A stretch of DNA of 64,000 bases, from assembly GCF_000498495.1 (NCBI RefSeq), contig NZ_AVCS01000009.1, positions 62,001 through 126,000 on the forward strand. Direction: 5' to 3'. The notes under the pieces were generated by a model. It searched no databases and was not told the origin of the DNA. It saw only the letters and a list, made by a program, of their open reading frames with translations. This document shows, piece after piece, positions 9,926 through 18,128 of this stretch. Both the position numbers and the translations under genes were made by a program. The stretch is from Flavobacterium enshiense DK69. GTDB lineage: Bacteria; Bacteroidota; Bacteroidia; Flavobacteriales; Flavobacteriaceae. Each line of letters opens with the position of its first letter. Positions within the stretch are counted from its first letter, which is position 1.

Positions 9926-10594
9926 TTATTGAATGTCAGTTTCGGAATTTGTTTCGTTCAGATATCGTTCAATAACGTAGTGGCCCAGATAAATTAAAGG
10001 TGTTAAAACAACGGCGAGGATTAATTTGAAAACGTAGCCTGTAGCCGACATATTCAGGTATTGGGTGGTAGTGATTTTTCCGGTCAGCCAAAAAGCGATT
10101 CCGGTCACAATAAAACTGTCTATCAATTGGGAGAATATGGTCGAACCGGTACTTCGCAGCCAAATCATTTTTTTTCCGGTTTTGTTTCTTAAGAACCAAA
10201 AGATGCTTACATCGATCAACTGGGAAACCAAAAAGGCAATGATGCTCGCTACCATGATGAACAGACCTTGCCCGAAGACGGCATAAAATTGTTCGTCATT
10301 CACGGTTTCGCCTGTTTCAAAGGCTGGGATTTTGGTGCCAATGAATAGAACGAGTATGCAGTAAGCAATCAATCCTGCGGTTATGAAAGACAGTTTTTTA
10401 ACGCCATCGCGGCCGAAATGTTCATTGATGATGTCTGTAGTGATGAAAACGATGGGCCAAGGCAGGATGCCGATGCTCATGATGAACGGGCCGATCTGGA
10501 TGAGTTTACCGCCTGTCAATTCGGCTACAATTGCATTGGTTATGAAAATCCCGGCCAATATAATGTAGACGATGTCTTTCTTGGTTTTGAACAT
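9926..10594 (-). CDS. yhhQ: Queuosine precursor transporter (YhhQ/VUT family)
   Basis: An inner-membrane protein of 222 residues that matches the Vut_1/YhhQ family, which imports the queuosine precursors preQ0 or preQ1. Diagnostic stretches are the first helix with TNAIVAELTGGKL, PWPIVFITTDIINEHFG after the second helix, and SQLIDVSIFWFLR then STIFSQLIDSFIVTGIAF. Six to seven membrane helices are apparent. The downstream window also has queG (62653-63576), the final enzyme of queuosine synthesis, although the two are 52 kb apart. A -7 box TACTTTTG lies 17 bases upstream of the start (10611-10618, minus strand). Confidence 0.9.
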   Translation of the reverse strand: MFKTKKDIVYIILAGIFITNAIVAELTGGKLIQIGPFIMSIGILPWPIVFITTDIINEHFGRDGVKKLSFITAGLIAYCILVLFIGTKIPAFETGETVNDEQFYAVFGQGLFIMVASIIAFLVSQLIDVSIFWFLRNKTGKKMIWLRSTGSTIFSQLIDSFIVTGIAFWLTGKITTTQYLNMSATGYVFKLILAVVLTPLIYLGHYVIERYLNETNSETDIQ

Positions 10595-10634
10595 ACACTG
10601 GGTTTAAATCCAAAAGTACGTTATTTCTGAGAAT

Positions 10635-10665
10635 AAAAAAACCCCAATCTTACGACTGAGGTTTT
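10635..10665 (-). terminator. Terminator of the rplM-rpsI-rpsB-tsf operon
   Basis: On the minus strand AAACCTCA pairs with TGGGGTTT (one G-T pair) and is followed by a run of T. It lies about 20 bases after the tsf stop. Confidence 0.8.
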
Positions 10666-10685
10666 GTAATATAAGTGAGGATTGA

Positions 10686-11507
10686 TTATCCTAAAGCTAC
10701 ACGTCTGAAACCTGTAACAGTTAAACCACCGTCAACAGATTTGATGTATGAAGCAACGCTCATAGAACCGTCTTTGATGAAATCCTGGTTTACCAAAGTG
10801 TTGTCTTTGTAGAAACGTTGGATTTTTCCTTTAGCGATGTTGTCTAACATAGCTTCTGGTTTTCCTTCAGCACGTAATTGTTCTTTAGCGATTTCGATTT
10901 CTTTTTCGATGATAGAAGCATCAACTCCAGCCTCATCTAAAGCGATTGGGTTCATCGCAGCAGCTTGCATAGCTACGTTTTTAGCAGCTTCGTCACCACC
11001 ATTAACGTTAGCTGATAAAGCAACTAAAGTAGCGATTTTTCCAGCGTGGATGTAAGATCCTACGAAAGCACCTTCTAAACGCTCGAACTGACCTACTTCA
11101 ATTTTTTCACCGATAACACCAGTTTGCTCGATTAATTTTTCGTTAACTGTGATACCACCGAAATCAGAAGCTAAGAAAGCATCTTTATCAGCGTAGTTTA
11201 ACGCTTGGTTAGCTAAATCTGTAGCTAATTTCACGAAACCTTCATTTTTACCAACGAAGTCAGTCTCACAGTTCAAAGTGATAACCACACCAGCAGTGTT
11301 GTCAGCGTTTACCACAGCGATAGCAGCACCTTCTGTAGATTCTCTGTCAGAACGGTTAGCAGCTACTTTTTGACCTTTTTTACGTAAGTTTTCGATAGCT
11401 AAATCGAAATCTCCATCAGCTTCCACTAATGCTTTTTTACAATCCATCATACCAGCTCCGGTGATGGTTCTTAATTTATTTACGTCTGCAGCAGTTATTG
11501 TTGCCAT
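10686..11507 (-). CDS. tsf: Translation elongation factor Ts
   Basis: EF-Ts exchanges GDP for GTP on EF-Tu. The 273-residue form starts at MATITAADVNKLR (11507), where the family N-terminus begins. A longer frame of 14 codons exists but is unlike the family. The N-terminal UBA-like region (VNKLRTITGAGMMDCKKALVEADGD) is followed by the EF-Tu contact TDFVGKNEGF and the C-terminal core. It is the last gene of the operon behind rpsB, with a 139-base gap that contains A/T-rich inverted repeats (11542-11551 with 11627-11636). The gene order rpsB-tsf is conserved across bacteria. Confidence 0.97.
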   Translation of the reverse strand: MATITAADVNKLRTITGAGMMDCKKALVEADGDFDLAIENLRKKGQKVAANRSDRESTEGAAIAVVNADNTAGVVITLNCETDFVGKNEGFVKLATDLANQALNYADKDAFLASDFGGITVNEKLIEQTGVIGEKIEVGQFERLEGAFVGSYIHAGKIATLVALSANVNGGDEAAKNVAMQAAAMNPIALDEAGVDASIIEKEIEIAKEQLRAEGKPEAMLDNIAKGKIQRFYKDNTLVNQDFIKDGSMSVASYIKSVDGGLTVTGFRRVALG

Positions 11508-11646
11508 AGTTTTATAAAATTTAATTTGTGTTAAAAGTAAAAATTCCAAATCTCAAATCCTTAATTCCAATGTTTTCAAATCATGAACGAAACGTTACAG
11601 ATTTTGATTGGAGCTTGGAATTTAAAATTTGGAATTAATTTTTTAT

Positions 11647-12411
11647 TTATTCTTCAGTTGAAGTTGTTGCTTCAGTTTGAGCTGCTGCTACTTCTCCAGC
11701 CGGTTGCTCTTCTTTGTCAGATTTTCTATCAGAAAGTCCTTCAATGATAGCGCCAGATACTAAAGATAAAACTTTGTCGATTGATTTTGAAGCATCATCG
11801 TTTGCTGGGATAACATAGTCAACCTGACGTGGGTCAGAGTTGGTATCTACCATAGCGAAAACTGGAATGTTTAATTTTTGAGCTTCTTTAACAGCGATGT
11901 GTTCTGCTTTGATATCTACAACGAATAACGCCGCAGGAAGTCTTGTCATGTCTGCAATAGAACCTAAGTTCTTTTCCAATTTAGCACGTAGACGATCTAC
12001 TTGTAAACGTTCTTTTTTAGATAAAGTCATGAAAGTACCGTCTTTCTTCATTTTATCGATAGAAGCCATTTTCTTAACAGCTTTACGGATAGTAACGAAG
12101 TTAGTCAACATACCACCTGGCCATCTTTCAGTGATGAAAGGCATGTTAGCTGCAGTAGCTTTTTCTGCAACGATATCTTTAGCTTGTTTTTTGGTAGCTA
12201 CGAAAAGTACTTTTCTACCAGATGCAGCGATTTTTTTCAAAGCCTCGTTAGCTTCTTCGATTTTAGCTGCAGTTTTATATAGATTGATAATGTGAATACC
12301 ATTACGCTCCATATAGATGTAAGGAGCCATGTTTGGATCCCATTTTCTAGTCATGTGTCCGAAGTGAACACCTGCTTCTAGTAATTCTTTAACTTCTACT
12401 TTGTTTGCCAT
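11647..12411 (-). CDS. rpsB: 30S ribosomal protein S2
   Basis: S2 binds late to the 30S subunit head/body junction and is needed for S1 attachment in bacteria that use S1. The 254-residue protein is taken to start at MANKVEVKELLEAGVHFGH (12411). The open frame runs 22 codons further, but those codons fall inside the structured leader described at 12438-12510. Visible family blocks are GVHFGHMTRKWDPNMAPYIY, ERWPGGMLTNF, LPAALFVVDIKAEHIAVKEA and VDTNSDPRQVDYVIPANDDA. The C-terminus ends in an acidic, alanine-rich tail (about the last 25 residues), common in this phylum. Confidence 0.97.
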   Translation of the reverse strand: MANKVEVKELLEAGVHFGHMTRKWDPNMAPYIYMERNGIHIINLYKTAAKIEEANEALKKIAASGRKVLFVATKKQAKDIVAEKATAANMPFITERWPGGMLTNFVTIRKAVKKMASIDKMKKDGTFMTLSKKERLQVDRLRAKLEKNLGSIADMTRLPAALFVVDIKAEHIAVKEAQKLNIPVFAMVDTNSDPRQVDYVIPANDDASKSIDKVLSLVSGAIIEGLSDRKSDKEEQPAGEVAAAQTEATTSTEE

Positions 12412-12437
12412 TTTGTAATAGTTTACGTTCTGTTGAA

Positions 12438-12510
12438 TTAGCAATGGTTGAGTAGCGATTGTCTCGGTCTGAACCATTTAGATGCTAAACTAATTCCCAC
12501 CTCAATGGGA
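12438..12510 (-). promoter_or_regulatory. Structured RNA leader of rpsB (candidate r-protein autoregulation site)
   Basis: On one side of the hairpin three pairing segments run without a break: TTAGC (12438-12442), AATGGTT (12443-12449) and GAG (12450-12452). Their partners are CTC (12463-12465), AACCATT (12472-12478) and GCTAA (12484-12488), separated by bulges of 6 and 5 bases. This gives 15 pairs with only one-sided bulges, 26 bases before the rpsB start. A second small hairpin (12495-12499 with 12506-12510) precedes it. The pattern fits a ribosomal-protein leader that folds like an rRNA binding site, but this is inferred from structure alone. Confidence 0.6.
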
Positions 12511-12549
12511 GAGCAACAAAAACTTAGTGTTTTTAAATAATAATAAATA

Positions 12550-12936
12550 TTAACGTTTAGAGAACTGGAATCTCTTACGAGCTTTCTTCTGACCGAATTT
12601 CTTACGCTCAACCATACGAGGGTCACGAGTTAGTAAACCTTCTGGTTTTAAGATTGCTCTGTTTTCAGCTTCTACTTCGCACATTGCTCTTGCGATAGCC
12701 ATACGAACAGCCTCAGCTTGTCCTGTAGTACCACCACCATATACATTAACTTTTACGTCAAAGTTAGATGCGTTCTCAGTCATAGAAAGAGGTTGCATTA
12801 CTTTGTACTGTAATGTAGCAGTTGGGAAGTAAGTTGCGAAATCTTTTTTGTTTACGGTGATGTTTCCTGATCCTTCAGTAACATAAACACGTGCTACAGC
12901 ACATTTTCTTCTACCGATTTTGTGAATAACTCCCAT
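12550..12936 (-). CDS. rpsI: 30S ribosomal protein S9
   Basis: S9 sits in the 30S head, and its C-terminal tail reaches the P-site tRNA. The 128-residue protein has the expected start ([18 protein letters not shown]), [19 protein letters not shown] and the invariant C-terminus ([29 protein letters not shown]) ending in basic residues and SKR. Its start overlaps the last base of rplM, the standard rplM-rpsI arrangement. The gap to rpsB is 138 bases and holds the rpsB leader. Confidence 0.97.
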   Translation of the reverse strand: MGVIHKIGRRKCAVARVYVTEGSGNITVNKKDFATYFPTATLQYKVMQPLSMTENASNFDVKVNVYGGGTTGQAEAVRMAIARAMCEVEAENRAILKPEGLLTRDPRMVERKKFGQKKARKRFQFSKR

Positions 12937-13391
12937 TACTTAAGATCGTTTAAGTTTACAGTTTTAGGTTGTTGAGCTTCGTGTTTGTGCTCAGAACCTA
13001 CATATACGTTCAAATTGCGGAATAACTCAGCACCTAATTTGTTTTTAGGTAGCATTCCTTTTACAGCTTTCTCTACTAATACAGCTGGGTTTTTTTGTTG
13101 CTGTACTCTAGCAGTTAAAGTTCTTTGACCTCCTGGGTAACCAGTGTGACGCATGTAAATTTTGTCGTCTAATTTGTTACCTGTTAGGTTGATTTTCTCT
13201 GCGTTGATAACGATTACGTTGTCTCCACAGTCCACATGCGGCGTATAACTTGGCTTGTATTTACCTCTTAAAAGCATTGCAACTTTAGAAGCAAAACGAC
13301 CTAAGTTATGACCTTCAGCATCCACAACGATCCACTCTTTCTGAGCACCCGCTTTGTTTACTGATACTGTCTTGTAGCTTAAATTGTCCAC
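12936..13391 (-). CDS. rplM: 50S ribosomal protein L13
   Basis: L13 is an early-assembly 50S protein. The 151-residue protein shows the family blocks [54 protein letters not shown] and [11 protein letters not shown]. It is the first gene of the operon. A strong promoter match lies about 50 bases upstream, and rpsI overlaps its stop by one base. Confidence 0.97.
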   Translation of the reverse strand: MDNLSYKTVSVNKAGAQKEWIVVDAEGHNLGRFASKVAMLLRGKYKPSYTPHVDCGDNVIVINAEKINLTGNKLDDKIYMRHTGYPGGQRTLTARVQQQKNPAVLVEKAVKGMLPKNKLGAELFRNLNVYVGSEHKHEAQQPKTVNLNDLK

Positions 13392-13437
13392 GTTTTTTTT
13401 ATTTTAATTAAACATTCCATCCCCAATAAAGGGAGTG

Positions 13438-13468
13438 CAAAAGTACAATTATTTATTTATTATACAAA
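13438..13468 (-). promoter_or_regulatory. Promoter of the rplM-rpsI-rpsB-tsf operon
   Basis: On the minus strand TTTG (13465-13468), a 19-base spacer and TACTTTTG (13438-13445) match the Bacteroidota pattern TTG-N17-19-TAnnTTTG. The rplM start is 47 bases downstream. Confidence 0.8.
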
Positions 13469-13539
13469 CTCATGGGGGATAATTTTATAAGTTGATTGTC
13501 AGACGACTAGTTAATTGTTAGCTTTGTAAACTGAAATTG

Positions 13540-14853
13540 TTACTCTTTGGTAAACTTAATTTCCATGCCTCCCTGCTTTAATACCATTGTTTTTTGGCCG
13601 AATGTCATGTTTACGCCGGCAGGATCAAAGACAAATTCGGTTTCACTAACCGCATTTAAAGTGAAAGCGCCTTGTCCGGTGGCTTGTGCAATGATTTGTC
13701 CTTTATCTACTTTAATGTTGATTTTCAGGGGAATTTCCTTTGATGAATAAGTGCCTTCATACGATTTAAGGATTTTTTCATCGACTTTTACCGTTTTCAG
13801 ATTCGGAAACGTATACGGCATTTTGTAATAGATGCTCAGGATGCCAATCATGATGTCGTTTCGGTTGTAGTTGTCGCCGTTTACTATTAATGAAATGCCT
13901 AATTTTTCGGCCGGATAATACCCGACTACCGATTTATAACCTTCTATGCCACCCGTATGACCGAAAAATTTACGCTCTCCAAAAGGAAATGTCACGAGTC
14001 CGATGCCATAGCTTTCTTTTAATTGTGTCATTTCGTCTACGGATGTCGGTTTTAATAGTTTGCCGTTAAAGATACCGCGCAACAACGTGGTGAGGTCGTT
14101 AGCAGTTGAGGAAATAGATCCGGCAGCAAACGGTAATGACATGTCCCATTCCGGAACGGCTTCCCATTGTTCTCCTTTATAAGTATAGGACGGTGCTTCG
14201 TTTCGTTTTGGATCGACGTTGTTTACTATATATGTGTTTTTCAGCTTTAGCCTGTCTACAATCCTGGTTTTTAAATTGTCTTTATAGGGTGTTTTAGTAA
14301 TGTCTTCAACGATACAGCCTAAAAGATAATAGTTGGAATTGCTGTATTCTGCTTTGGAATTAGGTGCGAAAAGCGGCTTGTAGGCAGCAATCTTGGCCAG
14401 CATTTCTTTTTTTCCGACGGATGCTGTCATGCTTGTGGTACTGTCGGCATTTACATAGTCGACAATCCCGGAACGATGGCGCAATAAATCGTTGATGGTG
14501 ATTTTATCCGCATTTGGGATTTGTGGGTAAAATTTTGAAAGCGTTTGGTCAAGTTTCAGTCTTTTTTCCTCTATTAGCTGCATGATCATTACTGCTGTGA
14601 AAGTTTTGGTGACCGACCCGATTTTATATTTCGTATTCTTGTTCGGTTGTTCTTCTTTTTTAGCCATTGGTAATCCATAGGCTTTTTCAAAAACCACATC
14701 ATCGCCTTCACGGATGCTTAATTGTCCCATGAAACGGTTGTTATGGTTCAGGTAGATCAACAAACTGTCTATTTTTCGGAAACGCGCATTCTCCTGTGCT
14801 GAAATACTTAAGCAAGAGATTACAAACAGGCAAATAATAATTTTTCTAATCAT
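13540..14853 (-). CDS. Secreted serine hydrolase of the class C beta-lactamase/PBP4* type
   Basis: A 437-residue exported protein with a signal peptide (MIRKIIICLFVISCLSISAQ) and a beta-lactamase/transpeptidase fold. The three active-site motifs are present: S-V-T-K (Ser80, Lys83 in this start), Y-S-N in AEYSNSNYY, and H-T-G-G in FFGHTGGIEGY. The C-terminal 90 residues form a small beta domain seen in many Bacteroidota members. Substrate cannot be told: penicillin-binding carboxypeptidase, esterase or D-aminopeptidase are all possible, and true beta-lactamase activity is not implied. The start is set by an 8-base overlap with the SdpI-like stop, which also implies cotranscription with the SdpR/SdpI-like pair. 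Confidence 0.85.
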   Translation of the reverse strand: MIRKIIICLFVISCLSISAQENARFRKIDSLLIYLNHNNRFMGQLSIREGDDVVFEKAYGLPMAKKEEQPNKNTKYKIGSVTKTFTAVMIMQLIEEKRLKLDQTLSKFYPQIPNADKITINDLLRHRSGIVDYVNADSTTSMTASVGKKEMLAKIAAYKPLFAPNSKAEYSNSNYYLLGCIVEDITKTPYKDNLKTRIVDRLKLKNTYIVNNVDPKRNEAPSYTYKGEQWEAVPEWDMSLPFAAGSISSTANDLTTLLRGIFNGKLLKPTSVDEMTQLKESYGIGLVTFPFGERKFFGHTGGIEGYKSVVGYYPAEKLGISLIVNGDNYNRNDIMIGILSIYYKMPYTFPNLKTVKVDEKILKSYEGTYSSKEIPLKINIKVDKGQIIAQATGQGAFTLNAVSETEFVFDPAGVNMTFGQKTMVLKQGGMEIKFTKE

Positions 14854-15499
14854 TTTGATTCTTATTTTTAAGTTTCTGAAATTCAATGTAGGAGTAGATT
14901 ATTGGGATGAGGCTAATAACGGCGATTATGACCATAAAAGTATAAAATTGTACTTTTCCGTCTAAAAGAAATGTTAGCGTTATAAGTAAGCCCCCCACAA
15001 ACCAAAGTTTTCCGCCCATTTTGTGTGTTTTTGTCCAGACTTCTTCACTTTCAAGAGTCCACGGTGTTCGGATACCAATGAAATAATTCGGTTTCATGGT
15101 TTTCATATAGTTGCCCAAAAATGCGAAAAGCAAGCCTAGAAGAGGAAAAATCATTTTCGGATCACCATTGTTGGTTTTTATGCTGAATAAAATGTATATA
15201 CCGAGTATGCTCATGAAACAGGTAAGGATCAATCTGAAATCATTCAGCTTGTTACCCATGTTTTGAAGTTTTCCTTTCGGGTCGATTTTCGGGATTATCA
15301 AAAAAATTAAATACACCAGTCCGGACATCAGAAAAGGTATGATGATCGTTTCGGTTTTGTCTCCCCAGCGGTCAATTTCGCCCGAACTATTCCAGTGCAT
15401 TGGAACTCTTTGTGGTAGCGATGGCCATATGTATGCCAAATAGCCAAAAGGCAGTAATGCAATGAGTAAAAAAGGAATTTCTTTTTTAAATTTTTCCAT
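14846..15499 (-). CDS. SdpI-like membrane protein (DUF1648 plus SdpI domain)
   Basis: A 217-residue membrane protein with about six helices. The N-terminal part has the DUF1648 pattern (LPQRVPMHWNSSGEIDRWGDK). The C-terminal part has the SdpI signature (KPNYFIGIRTPWTLESEEVWTKTHKMGGKLW). In Bacillus, SdpI is the immunity protein against the SdpC toxin and sequesters SdpR at the membrane. Here it follows directly after an ArsR-type repressor (3-base gap), which copies the sdpRI arrangement. No SdpC-like toxin is present nearby. The family also occurs widely without toxins, so the role may be envelope-stress sensing. Confidence 0.88.
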   Translation of the reverse strand: MEKFKKEIPFLLIALLPFGYLAYIWPSLPQRVPMHWNSSGEIDRWGDKTETIIIPFLMSGLVYLIFLIIPKIDPKGKLQNMGNKLNDFRLILTCFMSILGIYILFSIKTNNGDPKMIFPLLGLLFAFLGNYMKTMKPNYFIGIRTPWTLESEEVWTKTHKMGGKLWFVGGLLITLTFLLDGKVQFYTFMVIIAVISLIPIIYSYIEFQKLKNKNQND

Positions 15500-15502
15500 G
15501 GT

Positions 15503-15757
15503 TTATTTTTTTAGGTTAATAACCCAGTTAAGGATGTCGTCCACGATGGTGGTGTTGAGTGAATACACAATGAATTGCCCTTTTTTTTCTGAAGTGACTA
15601 AATCAGCTCTTTTTAAAATATCGAGATGATGGGATATGCTTGGTTTCGAAATGTGAAACGCATCTGCAATCTCGCCTGCGGTCATGTCTCGCCTTCGCAA
15701 TAATTCTAAAATCTCGCGTCGGGTTTCGTCGTTCAATGCTTTGAAAATGTTATTCAT
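15503..15757 (-). CDS. ArsR-family repressor, SdpR-like autorepressor
   Basis: An 84-residue winged-helix protein. The helix-turn-helix is in MTAGEIADAFHISKPSISHHLDIL and the wing in LVTSEKKGQFIVYSLN. It lacks the Cys motif used by metal-sensing ArsR members, and it matches the SdpR/autorepressor subgroup. It most likely represses its own operon with the SdpI-like protein and the serine hydrolase. A near-ideal operator (15767-15786) sits nine bases before its start codon. In Bacillus, SdpI relieves SdpR repression by holding it at the membrane. A similar loop here is inference. Confidence 0.9.
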   Translation of the reverse strand: MNNIFKALNDETRREILELLRRRDMTAGEIADAFHISKPSISHHLDILKRADLVTSEKKGQFIVYSLNTTIVDDILNWVINLKK

Positions 15758-15766
15758 AAATTAAAC

Positions 15767-15786
15767 ATTTAGACAAATGTCTAAAT
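15767..15786. promoter_or_regulatory. Operator of the SdpR-like repressor
   Basis: ATTTAGAC (15767-15774) and GTCTAAAT (15779-15786) form a perfect 8-base inverted repeat with a 4-base spacer, 9 bases before the repressor start. On the minus strand GACATTTG, close to a -7 box, lies within it, so a bound repressor would block transcription. Confidence 0.8.
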
Positions 15787-15850
15787 AAAAATCGAAATTA
15801 TAAATGAAACTCAAGCAGAAAATATGAAAGTGTAAGGTTTTTTCAAATGG

Positions 15851-16525
15851 TTATCGATGATTGATGCGCTTTTCAATTCTATAAATGAAATTCACTTCCT
15901 TAAAAACGGATTTTTTCAAAATGCATTTCATCGACAGATTGTTTTTTTCTGCAATGGTAATGATGTGGTCGGTTTTACAATCTTCAGAAAGAATCATGTA
16001 TACTTCATTCGAATCGTTTAAATAACCCGGAAGCTCGGAAAACAACTTTTCAAAATATTCGAAATTTTCACCACAAAACCAAGCGTTTTCTGCAATTGAT
16101 GAAGGATTCTTCGGGTAATACGGCGGATTGATAATGATGTAATCGAATGTTCTTTTTTTTAGATTTTCAAACAAATCGGAATGCAGAATATCGATTGAGA
16201 CATTGTTGTTTTCAGCATTCTTTTTCAAAGCTTCCAATGCTGTTGGATTGATATCCGTTGCGGTAACCTTAGCGCCGTTTTTTGAAGCTAAAATGGAGAT
16301 AATCCCGCAGCCGCAACCCAATTCTAAAAATGTCCTGTTTTTTATAGAGAGTGTTTCTGTAAATTCCAGAAGTAACTTCGTGCTGATAGTAATAAATGGC
16401 GGAAAAACGGATGGCTCTACCCAAACGGATATGTCTTTGTATCTGTATTTTCGAGGTTTCGATAAATATAAAGCGCTTGCTTTTTTCAGAAAAGGGCCTG
16501 TTATTTTCTTTAAAATTGCTCTCAT
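15851..16525 (-). CDS. SAM-dependent methyltransferase with NPPY motif
   Basis: A 224-residue class I methyltransferase of the MTS (methyltransferase small) type. The SAM-binding motif is FLELGCGCGIIS (residues 67-78), followed by the acidic ATDIN. The catalytic NPPY motif is at 133-136, which is typical of enzymes that methylate an amide or ring nitrogen in protein glutamine or nucleic-acid bases (PrmC, RlmG, RsmC groups). It lacks the N-terminal domain of PrmC, so the target cannot be named. It lies downstream of the radical SAM cluster on the same strand, separated by 79 bases with a strong inverted repeat. Membership in that operon is uncertain. Confidence 0.82.
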   Translation of the reverse strand: MRAILKKITGPFLKKASALYLSKPRKYRYKDISVWVEPSVFPPFITISTKLLLEFTETLSIKNRTFLELGCGCGIISILASKNGAKVTATDINPTALEALKKNAENNNVSIDILHSDLFENLKKRTFDYIIINPPYYPKNPSSIAENAWFCGENFEYFEKLFSELPGYLNDSNEVYMILSEDCKTDHIITIAEKNNLSMKCILKKSVFKEVNFIYRIEKRINHR

Positions 16526-16540
16526 TTATTCAATTGAATT

Positions 16541-16606
16541 AATTTGCCACAAATCTTTCATGGTTGAATTGTTTTGAAATTTAATTTGTTTGATTTGTGG
16601 CGAATT
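16541..16606. repeat. 15-base inverted repeat after the radical SAM cluster
   Basis: AATTTGCCACAAATC (16541-16555) faces GATTTGTGGCGAATT (16592-16606) with one G-T pair and a 36-base loop. A 12-base palindrome ATTCAATTGAAT (16528-16539) is adjacent. It overlaps the stop of the 506-residue radical SAM gene and may end or stabilise that transcript. No long U-tract follows, so it is not a textbook terminator. Confidence 0.65.
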
Positions 16607-18125
16607 ATTCCGAATAAAATCCTTCAATTTCGGGCTGGCGGTATTTCCATATCTTATGCAAAGCCTTGATTTCGTAGGGGTAATGATAGAAATTGTAATT
16701 GTAACGGAAACCGGAAACGAGTTGTAATACTTGTTTTTTATAGCCACGGATCCTGAAATCGGAAACAGTTGGATAATAGCCATTCAAAACGGTTTCGAAA
16801 TTTTTAATTGTATCAATCATGTATGGTTTCAACCATGGTGTGAGTGGATTTTTCCGCAAATCGAAATTCTCCCATGAGGGTGAAATCCATTCTTCGAGGG
16901 TTTCAGGAAATGAAAATCCGGCATCGAGAATCTGTTGGTACAATTCGGAACCTTCTGTGGGCACCGGACTGAAAAGATAGATGATGATTTCCGCTTTCGG
17001 ATTGATGAGCTTTATTTCCTTAATGAAATTGATATCCCAAAGAATTTGGTCATATACTTCTTTTTCGGTTTTTGCCGGCATGCCTAAGACAAAAGAGAGT
17101 TCCGGAATGATGTCGGCATTTTTCATCCGTAGTACAAAATCCTTTATCATTTGCCCTGATTGTGTGCCGCCTTTGTTCATTTGTTTCAGAACGGCATCGT
17201 TTCCGGTTTCTGCGCCAAGGAAAATCATTTTACAGCCGGCTTTGCGCATCAGTTTCAATTCGTCATCCGAATATAAATTGATGGTATCAATGCGGCCTTC
17301 CCCCCAATAGCTGATGTTGTCGTTCATGATGAGTTCGGAAAATTCCAACACGCGTTTTTTGGAAGTGAAGAAATTATTGTCGTGAAATTCTATGGCGTCT
17401 ATATTGTAGCTGGACTTGAAATACTTTACGTCTTCATAAATTCTTGAAGCCGACATGCCTTTCCATTTTGCATTGAAAATGGGAACAATGGCACAGAAAG
17501 AGCAAGAAAACGGACAGCCCATACTCGAATGATAGGATAGGGTTCTGTTTCCCATAAAGGTTTTACCCAAATAATTCTTTACCGGATAATGCGAATTCAA
17601 GTAATCATAAGGAAACTTAGGTAAGGTATCCTGGTCTAATAAGGCTTCAACGGCTGTTTTTGTGATTTCCCCTTTTTCATTTTTATAAATCAGGTTTTTT
17701 ATGGAATGCAGATTTTCTGTTCCGTCAGACTCCAGCGTTTTAATCAGCTCCGGGAATGTGTTGTCGCCGGGACCATTAATGACATAGTCGACGAAGCCTG
17801 ATTTTAAAGCGACTTTATGCTGGTTGGACGCAAAATATCCGCCCCAAACTGTTGTGATATCGGGATAGTTTTCTTTGATTTTTTTAGTGAACGGAATTGC
17901 CTGACGCAATTGTGGTCCGGGCATCACGGTGGAGCCAAAGTATTTAAACTCACCCGATTTCAGATGGTTTTCAATGGTTTGCCAAGGATCTTTTTCCAGA
18001 TTTCCATCAACGAAAACATACTCATATTTGCCATGAATGGAGGCGCCCACCTGTAAAATGGAGTTGGGAATCCGGTGCTTCCCGTTGGCACTTTTCGGGT
18101 TGAATAATATAACTTTGTTCTTCAT
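16605..18125 (-). CDS. B12-binding-domain radical SAM protein
   Basis: A 506-residue protein with an N-terminal Rossmann-like cobalamin-binding domain (about 1-150, with VWGGYFASNQHK and YVINGPGDNTFPEL) and a radical SAM barrel starting near residue 200. The Fe-S motif C-x3-C-x2-C is Cys204, Cys208 and Cys211 (GCPFSCSFC). The DNNFFTSKKR and IFLGAETGNDAVLKQMNKG blocks match this class. The classical DxHxxG ligand of cobalamin is not obvious, as in many family members. Members methylate unactivated carbon or phosphorus or catalyse ring changes, and the substrate is unknown. It is the last of ten tightly packed genes, 3 bases after the SPASM-like gene. Confidence 0.88.
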   Translation of the reverse strand: MKNKVILFNPKSANGKHRIPNSILQVGASIHGKYEYVFVDGNLEKDPWQTIENHLKSGEFKYFGSTVMPGPQLRQAIPFTKKIKENYPDITTVWGGYFASNQHKVALKSGFVDYVINGPGDNTFPELIKTLESDGTENLHSIKNLIYKNEKGEITKTAVEALLDQDTLPKFPYDYLNSHYPVKNYLGKTFMGNRTLSYHSSMGCPFSCSFCAIVPIFNAKWKGMSASRIYEDVKYFKSSYNIDAIEFHDNNFFTSKKRVLEFSELIMNDNISYWGEGRIDTINLYSDDELKLMRKAGCKMIFLGAETGNDAVLKQMNKGGTQSGQMIKDFVLRMKNADIIPELSFVLGMPAKTEKEVYDQILWDINFIKEIKLINPKAEIIIYLFSPVPTEGSELYQQILDAGFSFPETLEEWISPSWENFDLRKNPLTPWLKPYMIDTIKNFETVLNGYYPTVSDFRIRGYKKQVLQLVSGFRYNYNFYHYPYEIKALHKIWKYRQPEIEGFYSE

Positions 18126-18128
18126 AAT

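Noticed and set aside
11897..12295. 132-residue plus-strand open frame opposite rpsB
   Set aside because: Antisense to a universal ribosomal protein. No evidence of translation.
13540..14853. Serine hydrolase as an antibiotic beta-lactamase
   Set aside because: The motifs are shared by carboxypeptidases and esterases of the same fold, and nothing in the sequence favours beta-lactam hydrolysis.
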